DNA of 47,253 nucleotides, from the NCBI RefSeq assembly GCF_030532195.1, contig NZ_JAUNLP010000009.1, forward strand, positions 6,384 through 53,636. Reading direction: 5' to 3'. The notes below the pieces were generated by a model. That model saw only the letters and a list, made by a program, of their open reading frames with translations, was not told the DNA's origin and searched no databases. The translations under genes were made by a program, and so were the position numbers. The first letter of the stretch is position 1, and each line of letters begins with the position of its first letter. This document shows, in pieces, positions 8,252 to 16,885 of the stretch. This DNA is from Corynebacterium sp. Lineage in GTDB: Bacteria > Actinomycetota > Actinomycetes > Mycobacteriales > Mycobacteriaceae.

Positions 8252-11200
8252 ATGCGAAACACAATTTCGTTAAAGACACTGCGTTCTGTATGGCAGGAGA
8301 ATTCTGTCGGCGCAGCTATACGCACTGCTTTTGCACTCGTGCTTGTTTTTGCTCTGATTCTGCCGGGGCTTGCTCCGTCGGGGTCCGTGCTGTCAGCACC
8401 GAAGGCGGATGCGCAGACTGCGTGGGAGGATTCTGGGACGGCATTTGTCCCGGATACGATGACCTCCGATTACAAGCGGTCATACAACATAACGGTCAAT
8501 AAGTCAGGCACAATCAACAAGATAGTGTTGGAAGAGCCGAAGCTGATTAAGCCGACAGATCCGATTCAGAGTGGTGCCCGCATCGAGGTGGGCTCTCAGA
8601 AATACTCCACTGATCAGGTGCAGTGGAGTTTCGCGGTTGGCCGATGGGAAGCGGTACTTCCGGATGTGCCGGTCACTGCCGGTACTGAAGTCCGTTTTGT
8701 TATTGGCTCTTACAACCCGAAAAATCCGCTTCCTAAAATGACCGTCTACGGCAAGTCTGCAGCGCCCGCTCTGACCGAGGTGACGCCTGCTGCGCCGACC
8801 GTGGCCGATTCTGGTCAATGCGATGTTCCGAAGACGGTGACAATTCCGCAGGTGGATGGTGTTATCTATAGCCGTCAGGACAACGGTGACACTGTAGTTG
8901 TTACCGCAACGCCGGCGGATGGTTATGTGTTCCCTGCAGGTACTCAGACCCGCTGGGAGTTCAATATCGCAGCGGAGCCATGCGGAAGCACCGATCCGAC
9001 CGATCCCACGGAGCCGCAAAACCCGGATCCAGAGAACCCGAACTTCTCTATCACAGGCGTTGGCGGCATTGAGCTGAAGGACACGAAAACCACCGGTTCT
9101 GGTCGTGGCCCGTATTCGTCGACCGCGACTGCTGTGGGCAAGTCGACCTTCGAGAAGGTCGTTGTTCGTCTGGAAAAGCCGGGGCAACGATTTACTACTC
9201 GCGATTTCACGTTCAACCTCAATGGTTTCACCGAACCAACTTCCACTGAATTGAACGTAATCCGCAATGATTTGGGCCATCTAGAGTTCGAGTTCTACCC
9301 GGTTCGCAATGGCGCGCGCGTGCCGTCGATTGAGCTGACCGACGGCGCTAGCTTCGAATTGATTTCTGCATTCTCCTTCGACCCTGCGGGTGCGAAGGTA
9401 AGCATGGACATTCATGGTACGAAGGCTCCCGTGCCAGCGTTCCCTCCGGAAGGGACCGTGAAGCTTCCGCAGTCCGACCATCTGTGCGGTTTTCAGGATG
9501 GGGTTCCCTACCTGAAGAAGTGGTGGCGTACCGGCGATAACAACAGTGGTGCCACGCAGAACGTCAGCATGCTGGAAATCAAGTTGAACAATGCATCGGC
9601 AATCGATGTCAATGACCCGCGTTTCCGCGTGCAGTTCGGTAACACCGGCAACAATTCTGGTTTCATGAACCTCTACTACGGGTTAGATTTCAGCACCCGC
9701 GTCGAGGGCAACTCCCTGTTCATCATCTTCAACAACCCCCTCAAGGCCCCGCCCCACCAGTACTCGGACTTCCACGTCTTCATCCCCGGCGCAAACGGTG
9801 GTGCGTGTGATGATTCCGTGCTGACGATTTGGGGCGTTGATAAGGACAACCCGGATACGGGCACTCCGTGGCGAAAGGACACGGGCACTCTCGGTGGAGG
9901 AACCGAGGACTCCAATATCCCGAAGGTCAGCTCCACGGGCGTGGACGGGTATGTTCACCTGCTCAATTACGGCACTCAGTGCGAGAGCGGCCGCTACGGC
10001 ATGATCACGAAGTGGGCTAACGATCAGGGTAATGAAAAGGTGTACTTGAATGGAGACCTGTCGATGGTGTCCGTGGACATGGGCTCCAACATCGGCAAAG
10101 TCAGCGACTATCCGAGGCTAAGCGTATCGGTGTACCGCGACCTGAATCTGGGTTCGACATTTGGGATGCAGACTAGGGGCCCGGGCAGCTACACCCTGAG
10201 CATTGAGGGCACCCGACTACTGATTAAGTTCAACCAGCCGATCCCGAACAACGGCGCCGCAGCCCGAGCGGTCCGGATTTCCATGGGGAGACCGACGACG
10301 GCCTGTGGCTTTAACTCCGTGAAGCTCTACCGTCAGGCCAAGCCGGTGCCTACGAGGTGCGAAGGCAACCCGCTTGGCGCCCCGATTCCTTACATGGGTA
10401 ACGGACGCGCCGTGTCCCCGCGCCAACCCGCGCGCGAGCTGACTGCTCAGGAGCGTGCGGAGGGCCACCGCGTCTACGTGGCATCCTCTCCGACGAGTGG
10501 GCAGGGGCGCTACTCGACGCGCCTGTTCTACCAGAAACAGGGCGCGGACCAGTTCGTACCAATCGGTAATGAGACTGGCTGGGTGATGAACTCGCTGGCG
10601 TACAACCCGGACGATAACTGGCTGTATGCCATCTCGCAGGCACGCATCGGCGACAACAAGTTGGTCAGCGACGCCACATCGGGTGATGGAAATAGCTATT
10701 CGTGGAAGACGAATGTCTTGCCGCTGGAGGATCCATGCTTCCCGGCCGGTCACCTGCTACAGATCAACCCCGTCACGGGTGAGGTCTTCAACCTCGGGCG
10801 CGTGACCAAGCCGAACTCCACGGACTATGCCTTCGCGGGTAAGTACGACCAGCCCTGGCCCAATGACCTCTGGGGAGGCATGACCAATGGCTTTATCGAC
10901 GGCAACGGCGACTTCTGGGTCGGCAACGGATCACTGTCCGGTAGTGGCGCGCTGTACAAGGTCAACATTGATCACGTCACTGGAGCAGTGCGCTGGGGTA
11001 ACCCTGGCGATTTGAGCAACGCGCATTCGAACTTTCGCGCGGAGGACTTTGTGTCCCTGCCCAAGAAGGTCGGCGACCAAAGCTTCTCCAACGGTCTGTA
11101 CGCCTGGGGCATCAAGAGCGCCTGGGCCGGGAACGCCGGCGAGGTGAAGCTCATTCGAGTCGATCTGCGCAACGGTGCTAAGCAAGAATTTGATATCTCC

Positions 11201-12334
11201 AACTTGCGAACCCCGACCGGCAAGGTCATTGAGGCTGGGAAGCAGTGGGGTAAAGCGTGGACCTACGGTAACGGCGACCTTGGATTCGGAACTGGCAGTA
11301 GTGGCGCGAACGCCACCGGTGTGCGTATCAAGGTCACCAATCCAGATTCAGCGAACCCGACCTTCGAGCTCGTGAGCATCGAGAACAACGTGCCTAAGTC
11401 GTACAACACTGACGGCACTAGTAACGGTACAGTTCCCCTGAAAACGGACCTTAAAGTGACCAAGGAGTTCTTAGGTATCGACGATTCAGTCACGCCGAAG
11501 CGTCTCAAGTGGCGTGCGACGGTTTCAAACCTTGGCCCCGATGGTTCGTCGGGCTTTGTCCTGACTGACCAACTGCCGGCCGGTCTCTCAGATGTACAGT
11601 TCTTGAGTTCCACTCACAATGTGAACGTCACTGTGTCTGACCAGGGCAAGGCTTTCCAGGCTGTCTTTGGTGCATTGAAGGCTAACGAGTCCGCAGCGCT
11701 GGAGTTCTCCGCTGCTGTTGCTGGTGATACTCCTGCTCGTTGCGTCCCAAATACAGCGACGGTTGTCGGCAATGAAGTTGATCCTGATCCGAACAACAAC
11801 ACCTCGACAGCAGAGTGTCCGCCGGAGTCGCCGGATATTGATATCCGTCTGCAAAAGGTGGATTTCAATGACGAGGCAGTAAAGCTGGATGCGTCATTCA
11901 AGCTGTTCGACACTATGATTGGCCCAGATGGAACACCGCAACCAGCCGGTGAAGGTACCGACATTCATGTGACCAAGGACGGTTTGTCTGGTACGGCGAC
12001 GGTGACTTCTGGCAAGACGTATTTCTTGGTGGAGACTCGTTCTCCGGATGGCTACTCATTGTTGGCAGAGCCGATTCTGCTTTCGGTGACCCGCGGCGAG
12101 GATGGTAAGGCCAATATCGAGTTCCAAGACCAGAAGAACGGCTTCCCGGCGTCGATCGTTCCGCCTACTGATGGCTCGGATCCGGATGTGGTGACTATCC
12201 AGATTGCGGACATCACCAATGGCGAACTCCCCAAGACCGGTGGTGCCGGTGTGGGAATCTTGGCGCTGATTGGTCTGCTCATTGTCTCCGCAGGTGTGTA
12301 CGTCGCACGACGCGGTAATAAGGACAAGGAGTAG
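8252..12334 (+). CDS. Large tip-type pilus adhesin (SpaC position), LPKTG-anchored, without vWA domain
   Basis: This 1360-residue exported protein has a signal peptide ending near ADA-QTAW. Residues about 60-735 look like four repeated beta-rich units, each ending in a strand such as MTVYGKSAAP, VSMDIHGTKAP, LTIWGVDKDN or VKLYRQAK. Residues 740-1040 read like a beta-propeller of the DUF6923 kind (VYVASS, NSLAYNPDDNWLYAIS, GYxWxxNG-like turns). A DUF11-type domain follows (about 1065-1190), then a prealbumin-like CNA-B domain (1195-1310), LPKTG at about 1327 and a hydrophobic tail nearly identical to that of the major pilin. C. diphtheriae tip pilins typically carry a vWA domain, and I see no MIDAS motif here. 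Position at the end of the operon and size support a tip role. The start has AAAGGA 12 bases upstream. Confidence 0.85.
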   Translation: MRNTISLKTLRSVWQENSVGAAIRTAFALVLVFALILPGLAPSGSVLSAPKADAQTAWEDSGTAFVPDTMTSDYKRSYNITVNKSGTINKIVLEEPKLIKPTDPIQSGARIEVGSQKYSTDQVQWSFAVGRWEAVLPDVPVTAGTEVRFVIGSYNPKNPLPKMTVYGKSAAPALTEVTPAAPTVADSGQCDVPKTVTIPQVDGVIYSRQDNGDTVVVTATPADGYVFPAGTQTRWEFNIAAEPCGSTDPTDPTEPQNPDPENPNFSITGVGGIELKDTKTTGSGRGPYSSTATAVGKSTFEKVVVRLEKPGQRFTTRDFTFNLNGFTEPTSTELNVIRNDLGHLEFEFYPVRNGARVPSIELTDGASFELISAFSFDPAGAKVSMDIHGTKAPVPAFPPEGTVKLPQSDHLCGFQDGVPYLKKWWRTGDNNSGATQNVSMLEIKLNNASAIDVNDPRFRVQFGNTGNNSGFMNLYYGLDFSTRVEGNSLFIIFNNPLKAPPHQYSDFHVFIPGANGGACDDSVLTIWGVDKDNPDTGTPWRKDTGTLGGGTEDSNIPKVSSTGVDGYVHLLNYGTQCESGRYGMITKWANDQGNEKVYLNGDLSMVSVDMGSNIGKVSDYPRLSVSVYRDLNLGSTFGMQTRGPGSYTLSIEGTRLLIKFNQPIPNNGAAARAVRISMGRPTTACGFNSVKLYRQAKPVPTRCEGNPLGAPIPYMGNGRAVSPRQPARELTAQERAEGHRVYVASSPTSGQGRYSTRLFYQKQGADQFVPIGNETGWVMNSLAYNPDDNWLYAISQARIGDNKLVSDATSGDGNSYSWKTNVLPLEDPCFPAGHLLQINPVTGEVFNLGRVTKPNSTDYAFAGKYDQPWPNDLWGGMTNGFIDGNGDFWVGNGSLSGSGALYKVNIDHVTGAVRWGNPGDLSNAHSNFRAEDFVSLPKKVGDQSFSNGLYAWGIKSAWAGNAGEVKLIRVDLRNGAKQEFDISNLRTPTGKVIEAGKQWGKAWTYGNGDLGFGTGSSGANATGVRIKVTNPDSANPTFELVSIENNVPKSYNTDGTSNGTVPLKTDLKVTKEFLGIDDSVTPKRLKWRATVSNLGPDGSSGFVLTDQLPAGLSDVQFLSSTHNVNVTVSDQGKAFQAVFGALKANESAALEFSAAVAGDTPARCVPNTATVVGNEVDPDPNNNTSTAECPPESPDIDIRLQKVDFNDEAVKLDASFKLFDTMIGPDGTPQPAGEGTDIHVTKDGLSGTATVTSGKTYFLVETRSPDGYSLLAEPILLSVTRGEDGKANIEFQDQKNGFPASIVPPTDGSDPDVVTIQIADITNGELPKTGGAGVGILALIGLLIVSAGVYVARRGNKDKE

Positions 12335-12431
12335 GACTAAGCCGCGCAGCAAGGCAAGGGCAAGGGCAAAAGGCAGGGGGCTAGGCGCTCAGTCTAAGTC
12401 CGAGCCATAACCTAGAGGCCACCAATAAAAA

Positions 12432-12460
12432 GGAGCTGTTCACGAAATGTGGACAGCTCC
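12432..12460. terminator. Bidirectional terminator between the pilus operon and sigC
   Basis: A 12-bp stem, GGAGCTGTTCAC against GTGGACAGCTCC with one G-U pair, and a 5-nt loop. A-rich sequence on the left gives TTTTT on the minus strand for sigC; the plus-strand side has only CTTG. Confidence 0.75.
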
Positions 12461-12510
12461 CTTGTCGCATCTAGAGCGATCGGCCAAAACTAGAGCGCAG
12501 CGCGAGAGCC

Positions 12511-13089
12511 TTACGACGCGCGGTGGTTGCCGCGGTCGCTGGGGCCGTCGTTAAGCGCGCTAATCAGCTCCCTGCGTGCGCGCGCGACACGGGAGCGAAT
12601 GGTGCCCACGCGACACCCGGTGATTTCGGCGGCTTCGGCGTAGGAGTAGCCGAGGACCTGGGTGAGGATGAGCGCCTCGCGGCGTTCTTCGGGGAGTTGT
12701 TCGAGGAGCATGCGGGCATCGGCAAGCTCGGACCACGAGTCGCCGCTGCTGAGATTGTCCGCGGTGTTTTCGACCTCGACGGCGGACTTCTTCGGCCGCG
12801 CCGAATCATGCCGCACCGAATCCACCCACGCGCGACGTGCAAGCGAGAGCAACCACGTGCGCGCCGAGGAACGCGCGGCGAAGCGGGGGAGTGAACCCAT
12901 GACACGCAGATACGTCTCCTGCGTGAGATCATCGGCGGCTTCCGGCCCGCCCAGATGGGCGACCAGCCGCCAAACATCCTTCTGTGTGAGCTTGACGAAC
13001 TCCGTCAGGGCAGCGCGATCTCCGCGGCCGGCTTTGAGGGCCAGGTCGGTGATGTACTCGTCGCTAGGGGCGAGTGGCGCTTGCTTCAT
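12511..13089 (-). CDS. sigC: ECF RNA polymerase sigma factor, SigC type
   Basis: Sigma region 2 contains the DDLTQETYLRV and ARSSARTWLLSLARRAWVD patterns, which match mycobacterial SigC. Region 4 contains LPEERREALILTQVLGYSYAEAAEI and the recognition helix segment VGTIRSRVARAR. I place the start at ATG 13089 (192 residues, near the 185 of the M. tuberculosis protein). The frame stays open upstream to 13182, and another ATG lies at 13101; none has a strong ribosome-binding site. No anti-sigma gene is visible beside it. In C. glutamicum sigC also lies next to katA. The factor is tied to respiratory and oxidase control in that species, so a redox-linked role is a reasonable inference. Confidence 0.85.
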   Translation of the reverse strand: MKQAPLAPSDEYITDLALKAGRGDRAALTEFVKLTQKDVWRLVAHLGGPEAADDLTQETYLRVMGSLPRFAARSSARTWLLSLARRAWVDSVRHDSARPKKSAVEVENTADNLSSGDSWSELADARMLLEQLPEERREALILTQVLGYSYAEAAEITGCRVGTIRSRVARARRELISALNDGPSDRGNHRAS

Positions 13090-13330
13090 GCAGCTCAGCA
13101 TATCAAGTTCTGGGTGAAGCCCATTATTCCGGCCAGTGCGGGCGCGGTCTTGCAAGGGCGTGCGGAGTTCGCCGAAGGGCACCTAATACATCGATAACCT
13201 ATATCAAAAACAAAAAACCAATAGATAAAACCAAATTGAGCGTGTATGGTGGTGAGTGTCACGGTCTGTAACGGACTTTTTCGACAACTCCTAGCTTTCC
13301 CTTCGAATCCAAAGGAGGAACCTCACCCCC

Positions 13331-14875
13331 ATGTCCAACAATCAGCCAGAAAACAAGTACACCGGCGCAAACGAGGCCACAACCCGCCTCAACGGCGCGC
13401 CGGTTCCCACCGAGCAGCACTCTGTCACCAGCGGTCGTCAGGGCGGAATTTCGCTTGCCGACGTGCACTTGGTGGAAAAGCTCGCACACTTCCACCGGGA
13501 GCGCATTCCGGAGCGCGTGGTCCACGCCAAGGGTGGCGGTGCCTTCGGTGAGCTGACGATTACTGAGGATGTCTCGAAGTACACCAAGGCCGCTGTCTTC
13601 CAGCCGGGAACTACCACTGACATGCTGGCTCGCTTCTCCACTGTCGCCGGTGAGCAGGGCTCCCCGGATGGCTGGCGCGATGTCCGTGGCTTCGCTCTGA
13701 AGTTCTACACCTCGGAGGGCAACCTGGACATCGTGGGTAACAACACCCCAATCTTCTTTATCCGCGATGGCATTAAGTTCCCGGACTTCATCCACTCCCA
13801 GAAGCGTCTGCCGGACTCGGGCTTGCGTGATCCGAATATGCAGTGGGATTTCTGGACTAACTCGCCGGAGTCGGCGCACCAGGTGACCTACCTGATGGGT
13901 GACCGCGGTATTCCGAAGACTTGGCGCAATATGGACGGCTTCGGTTCTCACACCTATCAGTGGATTAATAAGGACGGCGAGCGCTTCTGGGTGAAGTACC
14001 ACTTCAAGACTCGCCAGGGCTGGGACTTCCTCACCGATGAGGAAGCAGCAGAAATGGTTGGCCAGAATGCAGACCACTCCCGCCAGGACCTGTTCGAGGC
14101 CATCGAGCGCGGCGACTACCCAACGTGGGACCTGAAGGTTCAGATCATGCCGTACGAGGACGCGGCATCGTACAACATCAACCCGTTTGATCTGACCAAG
14201 ACCTGGTCGCAGAAGGACTACCCGCTGATTCCGGTTGGTCACTTCACCCTGAACCGCAACCCGCGTAACTTCTTCGCCGAGATCGAGCAGGCCGCATTCG
14301 CACCGTCCAACACGGTTCCGGGCGTTGGCTTCTCGCCGGACAAGATGCTGCTGGCACGCGTATTCTCCTACGCTGACGCACAGCGCTACCGCCTGGGTGT
14401 CAACCACGACCAGCTGCCGGTCAACCAGCCGAAGTGCCCGGTCAACACCTTCTCGCAGGACGGCTACGGCACCTACCACTACGCCGATCCGTCTCTGCCG
14501 GTTCACGGTTCCAACGTTGCTGGACGTGGTCCGAAGGCTGACTCCGCAGATGCTGCTGCAGCCGCTGGTTGCCCGGTTCACTCCAACCACGCTGGCGAAG
14601 TTGATGCCACCACCTACGGTCAGTGGGATTCCGTTGGTGAGGAGTTCTACGCCGGTGCCTATGTGCAGCACCCGGAGGATGATGACTTCTCGCAGGCCGG
14701 TGACCTGGTGCGCAACGTGATGGATGATGCACAGCGTGACCGTCTGGCAGGCAACATTGTCCGCGCTATGGCCGGGGTCTCCCCGGAGGTGGAAAAGCGC
14801 GTCTACCAGTACTGGACCAACGTTGATGAGTGGCTTGGTGCTGAGGTGCAGAAGCGCTTCGAGGCTACGAAGTAG
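13331..14875 (+). CDS. katA: Monofunctional heme catalase
   Basis: This 514-residue small-subunit catalase breaks down H2O2 in the cytoplasm. The distal His is H65 in [12 protein letters not shown], the distal Asn lies in [12 protein letters not shown], and the heme-ligand Tyr is Y347 in [12 protein letters not shown]. The core is full length for clade 3 enzymes. The start is ATG with an AAAGGAGGA site about ten bases upstream. The gene is divergent from sigC across about 240 bp. That spacer contains a CTGTAACGGAC element at 13267 that resembles CCGTAACGGAC downstream of the major pilin gene. A near-perfect terminator follows. Function is certain from the residues; regulation by SigC is only suggested by adjacency. 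Confidence 0.97.
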   Translation: MSNNQPENKYTGANEATTRLNGAPVPTEQHSVTSGRQGGISLADVHLVEKLAHFHRERIPERVVHAKGGGAFGELTITEDVSKYTKAAVFQPGTTTDMLARFSTVAGEQGSPDGWRDVRGFALKFYTSEGNLDIVGNNTPIFFIRDGIKFPDFIHSQKRLPDSGLRDPNMQWDFWTNSPESAHQVTYLMGDRGIPKTWRNMDGFGSHTYQWINKDGERFWVKYHFKTRQGWDFLTDEEAAEMVGQNADHSRQDLFEAIERGDYPTWDLKVQIMPYEDAASYNINPFDLTKTWSQKDYPLIPVGHFTLNRNPRNFFAEIEQAAFAPSNTVPGVGFSPDKMLLARVFSYADAQRYRLGVNHDQLPVNQPKCPVNTFSQDGYGTYHYADPSLPVHGSNVAGRGPKADSADAAAAAGCPVHSNHAGEVDATTYGQWDSVGEEFYAGAYVQHPEDDDFSQAGDLVRNVMDDAQRDRLAGNIVRAMAGVSPEVEKRVYQYWTNVDEWLGAEVQKRFEATK

Positions 14876-14901
14876 GGCGGCTGGTTAAGCTCTAGACGCA
14901 G

Positions 14902-14953
14902 AAAAGCGCTAGCCCCTCACATGGTGTGAACCATAAGAGGGGCTAGCGCTTTT
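14902..14953. terminator. Bidirectional terminator after katA
   Basis: A perfect 17-bp stem (AAAAGCGCTAGCCCCTC / GAGGGGCTAGCGCTTTT) with an 18-nt loop that itself contains an ATGGT/ACCAT stem. A/T tracts on both sides let it act on katA and on the leftward genes beyond. Confidence 0.9.
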
Positions 14954-15008
14954 GAATTTTAAAAATTCTGTCTGTGCACGACAGTCACAGGCCTGCGGCT
15001 GCCTGCAC

Positions 15009-15028
15009 ACCGCCCGTTTCCGGGCGGT
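15009..15028 (-). terminator. Hairpin after the downstream PFGRDF gene
   Basis: ACCGCCCG and CGGGCGGT form an 8-bp stem around TTTC, about 30 bp past the stop at 15057. There is no T-tract on either strand, so it may protect the 3' end of the mRNA, with the katA terminator providing the actual stop. Confidence 0.45.
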
Positions 15029-15056
15029 TAAGGAACAACCTTAAGCGTTAGCTACG

Positions 15057-15398
15057 TTAGGCCTTGAAAGTCGGCAGGCTCGGGGAATCCGGGAACTGCA
15101 GCGACGGAGAGCCGAAGGCTGGCTCCTTAGCCTCGGCAGCAGCCTCTTCGCCCTCTTCGACGGACTCAGCGGCGCTGTCGGACTTAACGCCAGTGACGTG
15201 AGTCGAGTAGTCGTTGTGGGTGGACTGGTCACGTTCGAAGGTGACGTCCATGAAGTCACGACCGAACGGAGCGTTCCAGTCGCCGGTACGCAGCAGGGTC
15301 AGGTCGCCGTCGATGGTCGGGTTGATCTCGACGGTGACGTTTACGGTCGGGCCGGAAGGCATTGCTTCCAGGACCTCAACAATTGGAGTGACGTCCAT
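15057..15398 (-). CDS. Small acidic PFGRDF-core protein, copy 1 (unknown family)
   Basis: This 113-residue protein has no signal peptide or membrane segment and no cysteine. By my count it carries 21 Asp/Glu against 6 Lys/Arg. The N-terminal half looks beta-stranded (TVNVTVEINPT). It is followed by the core GD-x-N-x-PFGRDF-x-x-x-T-x-x-x-D-x-S-T that is shared with the next gene at 15539. An Ala/Glu-rich helical stretch and a Pro/Ser tail end in FKA. The start is ATG with AAGGAA eight bases upstream, the same arrangement as its neighbour. A hairpin separates the two genes. I know no family with this core. Small, acidic, signal-less proteins from paired genes recall corynebacterial PorA/PorH cell-wall channels in general character only. 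Confidence 0.8.
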   Translation of the reverse strand: MDVTPIVEVLEAMPSGPTVNVTVEINPTIDGDLTLLRTGDWNAPFGRDFMDVTFERDQSTHNDYSTHVTGVKSDSAAESVEEGEEAAAEAKEPAFGSPSLQFPDSPSLPTFKA

Positions 15399-15446
15399 GT
15401 TTGGTGTTCCTTAAAACAGTGATGAATATAGGAAAATCAGTTTTAA

Positions 15447-15499
15447 CTTGACAATAAACCGCAGTCTTTAGTGAAAGACTAGCGGTTTATCGTGTCAAG
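15447..15499 (-). terminator. Long hairpin between the two PFGRDF genes
   Basis: An interrupted stem built from CTTGACA/TGTCAAG, AAACCGC/GCGGTTT and GTCTTT/AAAGAC around AGTG. In leftward RNA it is followed by TTAAAACTGATTTT. It should terminate or attenuate transcripts of the upstream copy before the second one, giving the two genes different levels. Confidence 0.7.
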
Positions 15500-15538
15500 G
15501 ATTGGCAGCACCAATGGCCTGCCAGGAAGCCTGAAGGC

Positions 15539-15850
15539 TTACAGAGCCGAGAGGCCCTTCAGGTCGATAGTCGGGTTCAGGAAGTCGAAGGACTTGGTCT
15601 CCTCGGTGTGAGCGTCGGTCTCCGGGTTCAGGAAGTCGGAAACCTCGACGTCGTGGGAGTCGGTGGTGGAGTGGTCATCGGTGGTGGTGATGGAAAGGAA
15701 GTCACGACCGAACGGGAGGTTCAGGTCGCCGCCAACGTTAGCGAAGTTGATGTCGCCACCAGCGAACTGGGTGAAGGACGGCAGCGGGGAGCCGATGGTG
15801 ATCTCCGGGAGAGCCCCAGCGATGCATGCAATGTTCTCTGCGCAAGCCAT
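15539..15850 (-). CDS. Small acidic PFGRDF-core protein, copy 2 (unknown family)
   Basis: This 103-residue protein has 17 Asp/Glu against 3 Lys/Arg by my count. It starts MACAENIACIAG, with two cysteines and a mildly hydrophobic N-terminus too short for a normal signal peptide. It continues through Gly/Asn-rich strands to the shared core GDLNLPFGRDF and a Thr/Asp/His-rich stretch. Its C-terminus carries two DFLNP-x-x-D units (SDFLNPETD and FDFLNPTID) that the paralogue lacks. ATG is preceded by AAGGA at eight bases. It is the first gene of the leftward pair, and about 570 bp of upstream DNA with inverted repeats lies before it. The function is unknown. The pair probably arose by duplication. 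Confidence 0.8.
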   Translation of the reverse strand: MACAENIACIAGALPEITIGSPLPSFTQFAGGDINFANVGGDLNLPFGRDFLSITTTDDHSTTDSHDVEVSDFLNPETDAHTEETKSFDFLNPTIDLKGLSAL

Positions 15851-16123
15851 GAAAGAATCCTTAACTTTTAGGAGTGGATAGAAAACCTGAGCTCGTTCTA
15901 GGCGAACTCACAGGAACTAAATCTAACCAACGATTCTGCTCAGTGCAATGGTTTAAGTTGTTGAACAGCCTGTTGGCGCCGTCAACTGCTGGGGTTGAAA
16001 ATGATTGTTGAGAAAAGTGTCACGCGAAAAACCTGGAAATAATTTCGCCCTCTTATCTTCTTTTAACCGACTGTTTACCGCGACGAACTTGCACAAAAAA
16101 CTAGTTACAGGAGCGTAACTACA

Positions 16124-16139
16124 TGTGTGCGGTTTCACG
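16124..16139. promoter_or_regulatory. Possible GlxR (CRP) binding site
   Basis: TGTGT-N6-TCACG matches 8 of the 10 specified bases of the corynebacterial TGTGA-N6-TCACA consensus, but lacks the favoured central TA. It lies about 280 bp upstream of the first PFGRDF gene, far for direct activation. glxR itself is in this window at 30249-30932. Confidence 0.35.
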
Positions 16140-16200
16140 TCTCTAAAAATTCCTGGGGGTAGACCTGCGCTTATGTGAAGGCAGTTTACAGAGGTGTCCC

Positions 16201-16215
16201 TAACGGTGTCCGTTA
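16201..16215. promoter_or_regulatory. Inverted repeat TAACGG-TGT-CCGTTA
   Basis: A perfect 6-3-6 inverted repeat upstream of the leftward PFGRDF genes. A second one with the same TGT spacer and AACG/CGTT ends lies about 94 bp away at 16295-16309. The layout fits paired operator sites for one dimeric regulator. Confidence 0.4.
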
Positions 16216-16294
16216 CGGGCGGTAAATAATATTTATCGTCTAGTTGCTGAAACTGATTCGCGCCAATTTAATATTACAAACGCGAAAAAAGTGT

Positions 16295-16309
16295 AACGCT
16301 TGTAGCGTT
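16295..16309. promoter_or_regulatory. Inverted repeat AACGCT-TGT-AGCGTT
   Basis: A perfect 6-3-6 inverted repeat, partner of the one at 16201-16215, in the spacer between the PFGRDF genes and the Mrp operon terminator. Confidence 0.4.
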
Positions 16310-16417
16310 CGAGGCGAACGGTGGAAGCCTAGGTGAGAATGGGGGTATAAAGTAGGGGTAGCCAATTGGCCCAGCCAGGGAATTCACCGTGCTTTTAGGG
16401 CCTCCGCCATAAGAAAG

Positions 16418-16459
16418 AGGGGCGTAGAAACCTGAGAAAATCAGTGTTCCTACGCCCCT
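16418..16459 (-). terminator. Terminator of the Mrp operon
   Basis: AGGGGCGTAG and CTACGCCCCT form a perfect 10-bp stem with a 22-nt loop, followed in the leftward direction by CTTTCTTAT. It lies 65 bp after the mrpG stop. Confidence 0.8.
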
Positions 16460-16524
16460 GTATTACAGCCGTATTACTTACCGGCCTTCCGCGCGCCTTT
16501 TCGCAGCTCGCGGTTAGGAGTTTG

Positions 16525-16869
16525 TTACTTCTTCTTATGTACGTAGTCCTCGGCGGAACCATCGCGGGCACCGAGCACGGCGCGTCCCAGCACCTCAGAG
16601 GCCACCGTGGCCACAATCAGCACGGCCACAATCGCGATGATGCCGGTAATGAACTTTCCCCACGTCAGAATGCCTAAATCCGCCTCTAGCACGAAGTTGG
16701 CCAGCACCAGCGCGGGAATTCCCACCATGATGCCTGAGGACAGCTTATTAACGCGGCTGAGCGCATCCTTAGCACGCCACATCGCCACCACGGAGATCAG
16801 AAGGTAGAACGACCCACCTAGGACAAGCACTGTAAACAGTGCGGTTACCAGGAATGATGCGATAGTCAT
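16525..16869 (-). CDS. mrpG: Mrp Na+/H+ antiporter subunit G
   Basis: This 114-residue membrane protein has three predicted helices (about 5-30, 45-65, 70-95). The SFYLLISVVAMWRAKDALSRVN segment is characteristic of the MnhG/PhaG family, and the C-terminus is basic (HKKK). It is the last gene of a six-gene leftward operon, 16 bp after mrpF. The subunit has no known catalytic residues and is required for assembly or activity of the multi-subunit antiporter. Confidence 0.9.
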   Translation of the reverse strand: MTIASFLVTALFTVLVLGGSFYLLISVVAMWRAKDALSRVNKLSSGIMVGIPALVLANFVLEADLGILTWGKFITGIIAIVAVLIVATVASEVLGRAVLGARDGSAEDYVHKKK

Positions 16870-16885
16870 TGCAGTTCAAAACCCC

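Larger units (their letters stand above)
15851..16417. other. 570-bp AT-rich promoter/leader region of the PFGRDF pair
   Basis: No gene is visible. The stretch holds two 15-bp inverted repeats with the same TGT centre (16201-16215 and 16295-16309), a GlxR-like TGTG...TCAC site at 16124-16139, and AT-rich runs near 16220-16290 that could contain promoter elements. Its length and operator density suggest that the leftward PFGRDF genes are strongly regulated. Confidence 0.5.

Noticed and set aside
13259..14671. 470-codon minus-strand open frame opposite katA
   Set aside because: Shadow of catalase codon use; no start signal.
14918..14933. TCACATGGTGTGA string as a GlxR site
   Set aside because: Half-sites are in the wrong order and it is the loop of the katA terminator.
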